NCBI GenBank assembly: GCA_027324025.1
Contig: DAHVYW010000070.1
Location: forward strand, 1 to 14,401
Reading direction: 5' to 3'
DNA length: 14,401 bases
Source: JAJZQD01 sp021847735
GTDB taxonomy: Bacteria > Bacillota > Thermincolia > Thermincolales > UBA2595
Below, one piece after another: positions 1-7,349 of the stretch. Below the pieces are notes generated by a model. It was not told where the DNA came from. It saw only the letters and a program-made list of their open reading frames with translations, and did no database searches. Made by a program: the position numbers and the translations under genes. The number at the start of each line of letters is the position of its first letter. Position 1 is the stretch's first letter.

Positions 1-740
1 AATATCAAAAAAACCGCTGCGGCCTGTCTGAAATTGTAATAAGGGAGCCAAACCGCCAAGAAACCAACCGCCAGCCCGAAGCCGGCCCAGGCCCCCGCGG
101 AGTATGTCATAATCAACGCCAGGAGCAGCACCGGTACGGCAAGGTAGTTCCAACCGGTTTTCAGGGCGGTAATTTTAAACAATACCACTGCCACAGCTAA
201 AGGTAGGATAGTTATGATAAAGCTGCCAAAAACCTGCGGTTCACCGGCAGTTGCCGCCAACCTGGGGACAGTCCAGTTATAGGCCTCACCGTACCTGGAC
301 CCGAGCATATACAAAAACATCCTGACTAAGCCATACATGCTTGCAGTTATGGCGGCAGCAATAAAAACCTGGATTGAGAGAACCAGTTTTTGTCGGTTGT
401 CAACAAAATTTACCACAGCCCAGTAGAACACTATTACAAATACCAGGTAACCAATCTCCTGCAAGTTGTTGAGCCCAATGGTGTTTACGCCCTTTGTTAC
501 CACTGTTTTGGACAGTGAAATCATAGATACCGTAAAAAAAATCACCAGAGGTATTATTAAAGGAACCCGTCCAATACTCCTCCATTTCAGTTTTACGGGT
601 TTGTTAATTAGTAACCACATAACAAACAGCATTACCATAAATGCAAAGATGACACCGTTGGAGACCCCCAAAGGCTTTTGCCAGGGGGAAATGGCCAGGT
701 AAGGCACTAAAAATATCAGTAAATAGAAGTAGTACTCCAT
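1..740 (-). CDS. O-antigen polymerase/ligase-type membrane protein (Wzy/WaaL family), 3' end missing
   Basis: Only the first 246 codons are present; the frame is still open at base 1. The translation is strongly hydrophobic, with likely membrane helices near residues 3-17, 28-46, 59-76, 95-113, 120-145, 168-189 and 198-233. A loop around residues 160-175 (RLAATAGEPQVFGSF) and the segment MTYSAGAWAGFGLAV (211-225) resemble the conserved parts of the O-antigen ligase/polymerase superfamily (Wzy_C/PF04932 type), which joins lipid-linked repeat units or moves glycan to an acceptor on the outer face of the membrane. The ATG at 738-740 is preceded by AAAGGTGG seven bases upstream. The gene lies 27 bases after the stop of the preceding glycosyltransferase and is the last gene of the visible operon. 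The catalytic periplasmic-type loop of the family would be in the missing part, so polymerase cannot be told from ligase. Confidence 0.75.
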   Translation of the reverse strand, partial: MEYYFYLLIFLVPYLAISPWQKPLGVSNGVIFAFMVMLFVMWLLINKPVKLKWRSIGRVPLIIPLVIFFTVSMISLSKTVVTKGVNTIGLNNLQEIGYLVFVIVFYWAVVNFVDNRQKLVLSIQVFIAAAITASMYGLVRMFLYMLGSRYGEAYNWTVPRLAATAGEPQVFGSFIITILPLAVAVVLFKITALKTGWNYLAVPVLLLALIMTYSAGAWAGFGLAVGFLAVWLPYYNFRQAAAVFLI

Positions 741-767
741 TGAGCTTCCACCTTTGACTGTAAATAA

Positions 768-1910
768 CTAAACCTGCTTAATTGTGTCTGCAATGACTGA
801 AAAGGTCTCCCTTGCGCATTTCTCCCAGGTAAAATGTTTGGCACGTTCAAACCCTTTTTGCCGCAAGGCTTCCCTTAAACTAACATCATTTATCAGCAGC
901 CGGATTTTGCCGGCAATATCGGCGGGGTTTTGGGGGTCGCAATAGACAGCAGCATCTCCGCACCGTTCCATCAAGGCTGGTATAGAAGACGCAATAACAG
1001 GGCACCCGCAGGCCATGGCTTCAATTGGTGGCAAACCGGAGGATTCGTAAAGAGAGGGAAAGACCAGGCAGGAAGCAGACCTGTAAAATTGAATCAACTC
1101 CCGAAGGTCATCGACTTGGCCCTTAAAATCAACCTTACTAATGAGCTTCTCGCTATAATTGAATTCACCTTTATTGAAGGTTTTTCCACCTTCCCCTACC
1201 ACCACAAGAGATACACCCTCGTCATTACCTAAAATATCAATGGCCTGAAGTACTGCCTGCAGGTTTTTGGCCTTACTAAGGGAGCCCACAAACAGGACAA
1301 AGGGGTGGGACGAATGTTCCGGGGGGGTGCTAACACCTTCAATATTATCCAGAAAATTTTTGGAGATTGCCCCGTTTTGAATAACGTGAAGCCTGTCCCG
1401 GTCCGGGGCGTAGTTTTTAATTATCTGTTCCTGTTCTGACAGGGATACTGTTATTACAGCACCTGCCCACCTTAGCACGAGGGGAACAATCATTTTATAA
1501 AATGTTCTGAAGGCCGGGCTGTACGCTTCCGGAAACAGCAGATAGGATAGGCTGTGTACTGTCACTACAGTGGCCCGACCTGACATCAGGGACAAAACCG
1601 GGGCCGTGTTGCCGGGGCAAAACAGCAAACCACCGGTTGAATAAAACGGCAGCTCAAACTGTTCCCACGCGTGGCCTGACAAGTATCCCACCCGGCGCAT
1701 TGGGATATGCTTTAACCCTAAATCGTGCAGGATACCCCGGCGGGGTGCCAGTAATTCGAATTTGTATCTGGATGTATCTATTTCTCCCCGTTCAATTAAA
1801 TAATCCAGGGCCTTGATCAGTTCGTGGGCGTAGCGTTGCACACCGGTAATGGATTGGGTCAGAAACCGGGCATTGATAAATATTTGCTTTGGTAAATTCT
1901 TTTTAGTCAT
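768..1910 (-). CDS. GT4 family glycosyltransferase (mannosyl/rhamnosyltransferase-like)
   Basis: A 380-residue GT-B retaining glycosyltransferase, full length for the family. The N-terminal domain begins with INARFLTQSITGVQRYA (residues 12-28), a signature of GT4 enzymes that add mannose or rhamnose in O-antigen-type loci. The C-terminal donor-binding domain has FVGSLSKAKN and the EX7E motif E289-SSGLPPI-E297, followed by AMACGCPVIAS. It should act on a lipid-linked oligosaccharide at the cytoplasmic face; the donor cannot be read from sequence. The frame is open to 1955, but the ATG at 1908-1910 is preferred: GGAG lies six bases upstream and it leaves a 19-base gap to the previous gene instead of an overlap. 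A run of seven C (minus strand; 1321-1327) sits in the linker between the domains. Confidence 0.85.
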   Translation of the reverse strand: MTKKNLPKQIFINARFLTQSITGVQRYAHELIKALDYLIERGEIDTSRYKFELLAPRRGILHDLGLKHIPMRRVGYLSGHAWEQFELPFYSTGGLLFCPGNTAPVLSLMSGRATVVTVHSLSYLLFPEAYSPAFRTFYKMIVPLVLRWAGAVITVSLSEQEQIIKNYAPDRDRLHVIQNGAISKNFLDNIEGVSTPPEHSSHPFVLFVGSLSKAKNLQAVLQAIDILGNDEGVSLVVVGEGGKTFNKGEFNYSEKLISKVDFKGQVDDLRELIQFYRSASCLVFPSLYESSGLPPIEAMACGCPVIASSIPALMERCGDAAVYCDPQNPADIAGKIRLLINDVSLREALRQKGFERAKHFTWEKCARETFSVIADTIKQV

Positions 1911-1916
1911 GAGCAA

Positions 1917-1920
1917 CTCC
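1917..1920 (-). promoter_or_regulatory. Ribosome binding site fixing the start at 1910
   Basis: On the minus strand GGAG is followed by TTGCTC and then ATG (1908-1910). The upstream in-frame start at 1955 lies inside the end of the preceding gene and would add 15 residues ahead of the normal family N-terminus, so this site argues for the shorter protein. Confidence 0.65.
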
Positions 1921-1929
1921 GCTAACCGC

Positions 1930-2748
1930 CTAATATTTATAACGCCTGCCCACATAAGTGCGGTACACCCTCACCGGAAAATCCAGGCCTATTCGCTGCA
2001 GGTTTTTGCGAACAATGGTTTTCAGGCACTTACAATAAAAACGGGTCATTGCCATCGGTTTGTTATAACCGTATTTTTCGGAAGCCGTCATTACCTCGCG
2101 GTAACCATGGGCATAATTGAAGTCGGATTCCCCGCCGAGGCGCATATTGACCAGGACCGTGGGTAAATAAGTCCCCTTGACACCGTTTACGGTAATCCTC
2201 AACAAAAACTCATAGTCCATGGCCGTCCGGTACATTTCGTCAAACCCGCCGTTTTCCTGATATACCGCTCGCCGCATAAAAACAGTGGGGTGAGGTATGG
2301 AAGGCATATCAAAGGCGATGGTTGACTCATACCCGGGGTCCCCTTCTTGACGGAAACACGGGACACCCTGCATGTCATACATTAATATGTCACCAAACAC
2401 AAAACCCGCTGCCGGATTTTTCGCCAGTTCCTGAACAGCGAGATTTACCGCGTCAGGTGTATAAGTATCATCGGCATTGAGGATTCCGACAATATCGCCG
2501 GTGCAGCGGGAAAGCCCTTTATTCCAGGCGTTGGAGATTCCCGTGTCAGGTTCGCTGACCCAGAAGGCGATTTTATCGGCGTATTTATTTATAATGTCAA
2601 CCGTGCCGTCCGTTGAACCCCCATCAATAACGATGTATTCAATACTGGAATAGGTCTGCCCGATTACACTCAAAATAGCTTGTTCAATAACCGGGGCACT
2701 GTTGTAGGAGATTGTAATTATACTGACTTTCAAGTGACCTTCCATCAT
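1930..2748 (-). CDS. GT2 family glycosyltransferase
   Basis: A 272-residue GT-A inverting glycosyltransferase. The N-terminal nucleotide-binding strand is VSIITISYN (8-16), DGGSTDGT follows at 42-49, SEPDTGISNAWNKGL at 65-79, and the metal-binding DxD-like motif NADD at 91-94. The PDTGI..A.NKG element is typical of a WcaA/WcaE-like branch found in exopolysaccharide and O-antigen clusters. It has no membrane segments and so is a soluble or peripheral enzyme adding one sugar to the growing unit. The ATG overlaps the stop of the GDP-fucose synthase gene as ATGA (4 bases), so the two are probably translationally coupled; AGGAAAG lies about eight bases upstream. A second ATG follows directly. Donor unknown. 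Confidence 0.85.
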   Translation of the reverse strand: MMEGHLKVSIITISYNSAPVIEQAILSVIGQTYSSIEYIVIDGGSTDGTVDIINKYADKIAFWVSEPDTGISNAWNKGLSRCTGDIVGILNADDTYTPDAVNLAVQELAKNPAAGFVFGDILMYDMQGVPCFRQEGDPGYESTIAFDMPSIPHPTVFMRRAVYQENGGFDEMYRTAMDYEFLLRITVNGVKGTYLPTVLVNMRLGGESDFNYAHGYREVMTASEKYGYNKPMAMTRFYCKCLKTIVRKNLQRIGLDFPVRVYRTYVGRRYKY

Positions 2749-3686
2749 AAAAGGTCTTTCCTAGCAAACCACTCGTAAGTCTTTTTAATTCCTTCTTCCA
2801 ATGATGTCCCGGCCTCCCACCCCAGTAAACGGAGTTTCGATACTTCCAGCAATTTGCGCGGCGTCCCATCGGGTTTGGTGGAATCAAACCTTAATTCCCC
2901 TTCAAAACCGACAATTCTTTTAATGGATTCTGCCAGTTGTCTGATAGTCTGGTCCGTCCCGGTCCCGATATTGATTAAGGCGCCTATGTCTTTGTAGTCG
3001 TAGTTACTTATTATATAAACACAGGCATCTGCAAGGTCATCCACATACAAGAACTCCCTTTTGGGCTCCCCTGTCCCCCAGATTTCCACTTCCGGTTTGT
3101 TGTGAATCTTCGCTTCGTGGCATTTCCTGATCAGGGCCGGTAAAACATGGGAGGTGTCCAGGTCAAAGTTGTCGTTGATACCATACAGGTTAGTGGGCAT
3201 TACTGAAATGAAGTTAGTGCCGTATTGCCTGTTGTAGGACTGGCACATCTTAATCCCGGCTATCTTGGCTATAGCATAAGGCTCATTGGTCGGTTCCAGT
3301 TCACCGGTTAACAGGTATTCCTCCCTGATGGGCTGGGGGGCTAACTTGGGATAGATACAGGAACTGCCGAGAAACAGCAGCTTCTTAACCCCATGCAGGT
3401 AAGAGGTGTGGATAACATTAGTCTGGATAATGAGGTTGCTGTAAATAAAATCAGCCGGGTAGGTGTTGTTGGCATAAATACCCCCTACCTTAGCCGCCGC
3501 CAGGAAGACATATTCCGGTTTCTCTGCCGCAAAGAAATCCTCAACAGCCTGCTGGTTTCTCAGGTCGAGTTCCCTGCAGGATCGATAGACAAGGTTGGAG
3601 AAGCCAAGTTCCTCAAGCCTTCTTTCGATGGCAGAGCCGACAAGGCCCTGATGCCCGGCTATGTAAATTTTAGCTTGTTTGTTCAT
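2745..3686 (-). CDS. fcl: GDP-L-fucose synthase (GDP-4-keto-6-deoxymannose epimerase/reductase)
   Basis: Converts GDP-4-keto-6-deoxy-D-mannose to GDP-L-fucose using NADPH, by 3,5-epimerisation and then 4-reduction, in the cytoplasm. At 313 residues it matches the usual length (E. coli Fcl, 321). The Rossmann motif is GHQGLVG (11-17). The catalytic set is visible: S108/S109 and C110 in GSSCIYP, Y137 and K141 in YAIAK, and H180 in TSHVLPALIRK, matching the Ser, Cys109, Tyr136, Lys140 and His179 of the E. coli enzyme. The frame extends to a GTG at 3722, inside the end of the preceding gene, but the ATG at 3684-3686 has AGAGGGG nine bases upstream and gives the normal N-terminus. The stop overlaps the GT2 start by 4 bases. 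The enzyme needs GDP-mannose 4,6-dehydratase (Gmd), which is not in the window. Confidence 0.93.
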   Translation of the reverse strand: MNKQAKIYIAGHQGLVGSAIERRLEELGFSNLVYRSCRELDLRNQQAVEDFFAAEKPEYVFLAAAKVGGIYANNTYPADFIYSNLIIQTNVIHTSYLHGVKKLLFLGSSCIYPKLAPQPIREEYLLTGELEPTNEPYAIAKIAGIKMCQSYNRQYGTNFISVMPTNLYGINDNFDLDTSHVLPALIRKCHEAKIHNKPEVEIWGTGEPKREFLYVDDLADACVYIISNYDYKDIGALINIGTGTDQTIRQLAESIKRIVGFEGELRFDSTKPDGTPRKLLEVSKLRLLGWEAGTSLEEGIKKTYEWFARKDLL

Positions 3687-3695
3687 CTTTGACTG

Positions 3696-3702
3696 CCCCT
3701 CT
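3696..3702 (-). promoter_or_regulatory. Ribosome binding site for GDP-L-fucose synthase
   Basis: AGAGGGG on the minus strand, nine bases before the ATG at 3684-3686. It supports the internal ATG over the upstream in-frame GTG at 3722, which would overlap the preceding gene and add twelve residues before the Rossmann strand. Confidence 0.55.
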
Positions 3703-3705
3703 TTA

Positions 3706-4911
3706 TTATTTTCGCAAACCACAGTCTTTTAAAATGTTGAGCAGGGATATTGCGGTTTCTCTTACTCTCTGTTCCTGCCTGGTAAAAAGCAGGCTGTAAT
3801 CCTGTGACACTTGCGGCCGGTTTTGCCACACAGATAGAATTTTCTCAGCCAGATCATCTTCCTGCCAGGGGTCGAAAAATACCGTCGCGGGAGGGTTTTG
3901 TTCCCGGTGAACGGGGATATCTGACAGAATCATCGGTTTACCGAAAGCCCTGGCATCTTCGACTATGCTGCTCCAGCCTTCAAATAAAGACGGCTGCAGC
4001 ACTGCAGTGGCATGAAAATAAAGAGAATACTGGTCTTCCCGGGGAACCAGTCCAAGAATTTTGATATTCTCCAGGCAATTATCTTCTTTAAAACTCATAA
4101 GCCGGTTATAGTATTCACGATTACGGTGTTCGTGACTGGAACCGGTGCATGCCATTGTAATCTTATAACCTTCCTGTTGAAGCCTGGCAAGGGTTTTAAA
4201 AACTAACAGATGGTTTTTATGTGCCCAGAATTGGTTGGGTAAATAAAGGAAGCTGCCATTTAAACCATATTTATCACGTAAATATTCGGCACTTTTTATA
4301 TTACAGGTTTTGTCTAAAACCGTACAAAAGGAATATACAAAATTTTTGCCTTTATCTTTATGATAAGGATAAAATCTTTCAAAATCCTGTTTAGCAGAAC
4401 GGGAGCTGAATATCATACAGGAAGCCCGCCGGGCGAAACGGTCAAAGATGGCATCGCGTTTGGCAACCTCTTCTTTGGTAAAAAACTCCGGTAAAAACTT
4501 ATGCTGCAAATCCGGTATCCACCCGACGGTTCGGGTAGGCATCATCAAGTCCCGGGTCACCGTAACCGGAAACAACAATTCAATCCCGTTTTTTCGAATG
4601 ATGTTGTTTAGCTTCAGCAGCCTGTCAACTCCATGCCCATATGGGCGGAACCGTCCGGGGATAAGACGGACCAGCTTCTGCTCCGTCAAATAAATTATTT
4701 TCATGACAGGAAAGTCGTCCAAATCCCCGGTTAATAAAGAGGCGGCATTTTCACTCGCAATCACCACTATGCACGGGGCTTCCTCCGCCGGTAACCGTTT
4801 TAACGTTTTTAACAGGTTTATTATATAGTTAACCCCGCCCATCCATGTTTCATCAAATTCCATGAGTATGCCAACAGTGGCATCAGCCAAGTTGCCGGAA
4901 CCATTTAACAT
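3706..4911 (-). CDS. GT4 family glycosyltransferase
   Basis: A 401-residue GT-B glycosyltransferase. The first Rossmann strand and glycine loop are VGILMEFDETWMGGVNYI (13-30). The donor domain contains YLPNQFWAHKNH and the active-site stretch EGWSSIVEDARAFGKP beginning at E311. Here the usual EX7E reads E311...E318-D319, so the second acidic position is Asp, with Glu one residue earlier; I recall this EGWS..VED form as a recognised GT4 subgroup, so activity is likely. DIPVHREQNPP follows. The ATG at 4909-4911 has AAGGAG nine bases upstream and lies 29 bases inside the end of the epimerase gene. Later starts would cut into the first strand, so the overlap seems real and implies translational coupling. 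The ribosome site is embedded in a perfect palindrome (see separate entry). Donor not predictable. Confidence 0.83.
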   Translation of the reverse strand: MLNGSGNLADATVGILMEFDETWMGGVNYIINLLKTLKRLPAEEAPCIVVIASENAASLLTGDLDDFPVMKIIYLTEQKLVRLIPGRFRPYGHGVDRLLKLNNIIRKNGIELLFPVTVTRDLMMPTRTVGWIPDLQHKFLPEFFTKEEVAKRDAIFDRFARRASCMIFSSRSAKQDFERFYPYHKDKGKNFVYSFCTVLDKTCNIKSAEYLRDKYGLNGSFLYLPNQFWAHKNHLLVFKTLARLQQEGYKITMACTGSSHEHRNREYYNRLMSFKEDNCLENIKILGLVPREDQYSLYFHATAVLQPSLFEGWSSIVEDARAFGKPMILSDIPVHREQNPPATVFFDPWQEDDLAEKILSVWQNRPQVSQDYSLLFTRQEQRVRETAISLLNILKDCGLRK

Positions 4912-5788
4912 AGGAGTATACTCCTTCTTTCAAGTCTATGCACTGTTTGTAACCCAATGTCTCTAAGCGGGAGATGTCCGCCACCCAGTAAAGAGGGTCA
5001 CCGGGCCGGCATTGACCGTTAAAACTTAACCCAGACACTCCTGGAAACTCCTCAAGGAGCATTCTTGCAAGGTCCCGGATTTTTATTTGCTGTCCGTTGG
5101 CGACATTGTAAAAGTCCAAGGTAAAAGGTGACTCTTCAATAATCAGCCTGACAGCCTGTCCAAGGTCAACAGCATTTATAAAATCCCGTGTTTCTTCACC
5201 TGTGCCGAAAAGTTCTACGGCGCCTCCACGTTTAGCTTTAAGACATAAATCCCAGAGTATCTGTTTCTTTAAACCACAACCGTAAGCCGAAAAGATTCGG
5301 GCTACGGACACGGGAAGGTTATAAAGTGAAAAAAACTCGCGGCAGATATTTTCAGCCTGCATTTTGTGGAACCCGTATGGTGATATGGGTACTGCAGGGT
5401 GGGTTTCGCTGACCGGGAGATGGCTGGGGTCGCCATACACGGCGGCACTTGACAAATAGACAAATTTACATTCGGGATAACCGTTTTTAATGGCATTAAG
5501 GAGATTATGGGTTGGCAGGACGGTGAGTTTAAAATCGTTTTCCGGGAACGCCAGGGAATCCGCCACAGACGCCGGGCCGGCACAGTGTATGCAGGCATCC
5601 GGCCGGTGTTTTTTAATTATATCCCCGACCTGCGATGTCTGTACATCTATGTTATAGAAGATGTAATCCCTTGCTTTGGCCGGGGTGCTGATGTCTATCC
5701 CGATAACAATGTAACCCTCCCGGCGAAAATGTTCGGCCAGGTGGCAGCCGATAAACCCCGCGGCGCCTGTAATCAAAACCTTTTTCAT
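4883..5788 (-). CDS. NAD-dependent sugar-nucleotide epimerase/dehydratase (extended SDR)
   Basis: A 301-residue extended short-chain dehydrogenase/reductase acting on a nucleotide sugar in the cytoplasm. It has the NAD motif GAAGFIG (8-14), an acidic residue ending strand 2 (GIDIS, 30-34), the catalytic Ser region YLSSAAVYG (111-119), and the YxxxK pair Y138/K142 in SPYGFHK. FGTGEETRDFINAVDLG is the usual substrate-domain segment. The family includes UDP-glucose 4-epimerase, GDP-6-deoxymannose reductase and dTDP-sugar epimerases; the sequence does not decide among them. It lacks the GITGQDGSYL-type N-terminus of Gmd, so it is probably not the missing partner of GDP-fucose synthase. AGAGG stands about seven bases before the ATG. 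Its 3' end overlaps the next gene by 29 bases. Confidence 0.85.
   Translation of the reverse strand: MKKVLITGAAGFIGCHLAEHFRREGYIVIGIDISTPAKARDYIFYNIDVQTSQVGDIIKKHRPDACIHCAGPASVADSLAFPENDFKLTVLPTHNLLNAIKNGYPECKFVYLSSAAVYGDPSHLPVSETHPAVPISPYGFHKMQAENICREFFSLYNLPVSVARIFSAYGCGLKKQILWDLCLKAKRGGAVELFGTGEETRDFINAVDLGQAVRLIIEESPFTLDFYNVANGQQIKIRDLARMLLEEFPGVSGLSFNGQCRPGDPLYWVADISRLETLGYKQCIDLKEGVYSYVKWFRQLG
4912..4925 (-). promoter_or_regulatory. Perfect 14-base palindrome containing the ribosome site of the GT4 gene at 3706-4911
   Basis: The bases read AGGAGTATACTCCT identically on both strands and end directly before the ATG at 4911. In RNA this can fold as a five-pair stem (AGGAG with CTCCT) around a TATA loop, pairing the Shine-Dalgarno bases. 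The site lies inside the coding end of the upstream epimerase gene, so ribosomes translating that gene would open it. That is a plausible coupling device, inferred from sequence only. Confidence 0.4.
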
Positions 5789-5806
5789 GGTTTTCCTCTT
5801 TCATCT

Positions 5807-6601
5807 TCAATTTTTAGCAGCAGCAATATATAAACCAGAAGAATTAATTTCATTCAATCGATCTGTTGTAAAATTAAATGAAGAAAACTGTTTTAACCAA
5901 TAAGACGCTACATATTTGGGGCTAAGTTTATAACATAAATGGTTGATAACTACACTCGGATTAAATTGCCTTTTTATAAAGTATGAGCTGTACAGATAGT
6001 CGAGTTTGGCCAAATAAGCGGATTCCATTTCGTTAAAATAATATTGAATCCCCTCTATTTTAAAGCCTGCAGATTCAAAACAATTAACCCATTCCGATTT
6101 GCTTAGCACATGATGGACAGGCTGGTACCCACAATACTCCTGCATGGCATGTTTTGACAACGGCCAAAACTTAAAATAAAAGTTGGCCCCCAATACACAA
6201 AAATAAAACTTTCCGCCTCTTTTCGTGACCCTGTAAGCTTCTTTTATAGTGGAGGATAGATTCGGTATATGCTCTAAAGCGCTGTTATTATAAACAACAT
6301 CAAAGCTTTCATCCTCAAAGGGTAATGTCTTAGAAGCATCGCATACTTCCAGTCTACCGTAAATTTGCCTTTGTCCTGCGGAAGCCACCGATGTTGAATT
6401 AATATCAACCCCGGCACTAATCTTCGCCCCGTCAAAAGTATACTGGGAAATAAATCCGTCCCCGCAGCAGTGATCCAGCACAGTTTTGCCATTTATATTA
6501 ATTTGGGACAGATAATATATTTCCGGCACCCGGCAAAAAGCTATTGATGGTGCGATACTGTAAAGCTGTATCATGTCACTTAAAATTTTTTGCTTGTCCA
6601 T
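5807..6601 (-). CDS. Class I SAM-dependent methyltransferase (Methyltransf_11 type)
   Basis: A 264-residue methyltransferase with a standard Rossmann core. The SAM-binding motif I is VLDHCCGDG (41-49), the ribose-binding acidic residue is D66 in AGVDINS, the CD pair near 87-88 would contact the adenine, and SFDVVYNNSALEHI (99-112) is motif II/III. YRVTKRGGKFYF follows. In this context it most likely O-methylates a sugar of the glycan or of its precursor; the substrate cannot be told from sequence. The ATG at 6599-6601 has AGAGGG five bases upstream, preceded by a possible hairpin at 6613-6636. The gene looks AT-richer than most neighbours (single 60-base lines counted by hand gave about 28 and 43 percent GC), which hints at separate acquisition. 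Confidence 0.82.
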   Translation of the reverse strand: MDKQKILSDMIQLYSIAPSIAFCRVPEIYYLSQININGKTVLDHCCGDGFISQYTFDGAKISAGVDINSTSVASAGQRQIYGRLEVCDASKTLPFEDESFDVVYNNSALEHIPNLSSTIKEAYRVTKRGGKFYFCVLGANFYFKFWPLSKHAMQEYCGYQPVHHVLSKSEWVNCFESAGFKIEGIQYYFNEMESAYLAKLDYLYSSYFIKRQFNPSVVINHLCYKLSPKYVASYWLKQFSSFNFTTDRLNEINSSGLYIAAAKN

Positions 6602-6612
6602 AGTTACCCTCT

Positions 6613-6636
6613 TTCGGTCGATTTCGCAATCCCGAA
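6613..6636 (-). promoter_or_regulatory. Possible RNA stem-loop with GCGA tetraloop before the methyltransferase
   Basis: On the minus strand TTCGG-GATT-GCGA-AATC-GA-CCGAA can fold into a nine-pair stem with a two-base bulge, capped by GCGA, which fits the stable GNRA tetraloop pattern. It occupies the middle of the 51-base gap between the acyltransferase and methyltransferase genes, just before the ribosome site. No T-run follows, so it does not look like an intrinsic terminator. An mRNA stabilising, processing or translation-tuning role is inference. Confidence 0.3.
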
Positions 6637-6652
6637 GGTATATAAATTAGCA

Positions 6653-7327
6653 CTAGCACTGCTCTATTACTCCTATGACCCTAGCGGGATTGCCGGCTAC
6701 AACCGTATATGGAGACACGTCTTTTGTTATTACACTGCCCGCTCCAACCACAGCACCTTTGCCTACCGTTACTCCTTTTAAAATAATACTGTTAAGACCT
6801 AACCAAACATCATCTTCAATAGTCACTTTACTATTTAATATGTTATACTTGTATTCATTCGCTGATTGCTGACGTATGATCGACCTGAAATGTACCCTTC
6901 TTTCCAAGTAATTCATTGGGTGGGAATCGTTATCAAAAATGCTTACCATATGTGCAATTAAAACGTTGTCTCCTATTTCTATTTCGTTACGAGCACTAAG
7001 AATACATCCATCGCCAATGTATACATCGTTACCAATAATAATTTTTCCGCCCTGTTCTGCACGCAAAATGCCCCGGCATACCACATGACTGCCAATTTTG
7101 ACGTTATCCTTTGGGCCACTATTATAAATGAAGGCATTTTCTGATAACATACAACCGTCCCCAAAACTGGCCTTAGATATGCTTAGGCTCCAAACCAGGC
7201 ATGCCTTAACTGAGTGCATTAGTTTTGTCCAGACTAAATACAATAGCACCAGCACTCTGGAGAATACTACCGCAAGATGTCCCGGTTTATTAAAAACTCT
7301 CCCCTGCGCAAAAGCATGATTATTCAT
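6653..7327 (-). CDS. Hexapeptide-repeat acyltransferase (WcaF/maltose O-acetyltransferase-like)
   Basis: A 224-residue protein whose residues from about 75 to 215 form a left-handed beta-helix of hexapeptide repeats (for example IIIGNDVYIGDGCIL, 96-110, and VTVGKGAVVGAGSVI, 186-200). It ends in the family hallmark VVAGNPARVIG (209-219). The loop with SIFDNDSHP (129-137) carries the likely catalytic His136. Members transfer acetyl, or more rarely another acyl group, from CoA to a sugar hydroxyl, so this is probably an O-acetyltransferase decorating the glycan. The first 40 residues contain a hydrophobic stretch (18-34) that could dock it to the membrane. The ATG at 7325-7327 has a rather distant purine-rich site (GGAAGAGAG, 12 bases away), so the start is slightly uncertain. 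The gene overlies a fairly AT-rich stretch (one line about 40 percent GC). Confidence 0.83.
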   Translation of the reverse strand: MNNHAFAQGRVFNKPGHLAVVFSRVLVLLYLVWTKLMHSVKACLVWSLSISKASFGDGCMLSENAFIYNSGPKDNVKIGSHVVCRGILRAEQGGKIIIGNDVYIGDGCILSARNEIEIGDNVLIAHMVSIFDNDSHPMNYLERRVHFRSIIRQQSANEYKYNILNSKVTIEDDVWLGLNSIILKGVTVGKGAVVGAGSVITKDVSPYTVVAGNPARVIGVIEQC

Positions 7328-7349
7328 TCAACACTACAACTCTCTTCCT

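Noticed and set aside
534..541. Run of eight A (T8 in the coding strand) in the polymerase gene as a slippage site
   Set aside because: It encodes ordinary Ile-Phe-Phe in a membrane helix with the frame unbroken; such runs are expected in hydrophobic segments.
400..585. Minus-strand 61-codon frame as a small gene
   Set aside because: It lies wholly inside the polymerase gene on the same strand in another frame, and its translation has no recognisable features.
930..1232. Plus-strand open frames such as this one across the window
   Set aside because: All plus-strand frames are antisense to well-supported genes, have no recognisable motifs and lack convincing ribosome sites.
1321..1327. Run of seven G (C7 in the coding strand) in the GT4 gene as a phase-variation tract
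   Set aside because: The frame is intact, the run is short for known contingency tracts, and several other runs of six G occur in coding regions of the window.
4883..5788. SDR gene as the missing GDP-mannose 4,6-dehydratase
   Set aside because: It is about 40-60 residues short of usual Gmd length and has GAAGFIG where Gmd has GITGQDGSYL.
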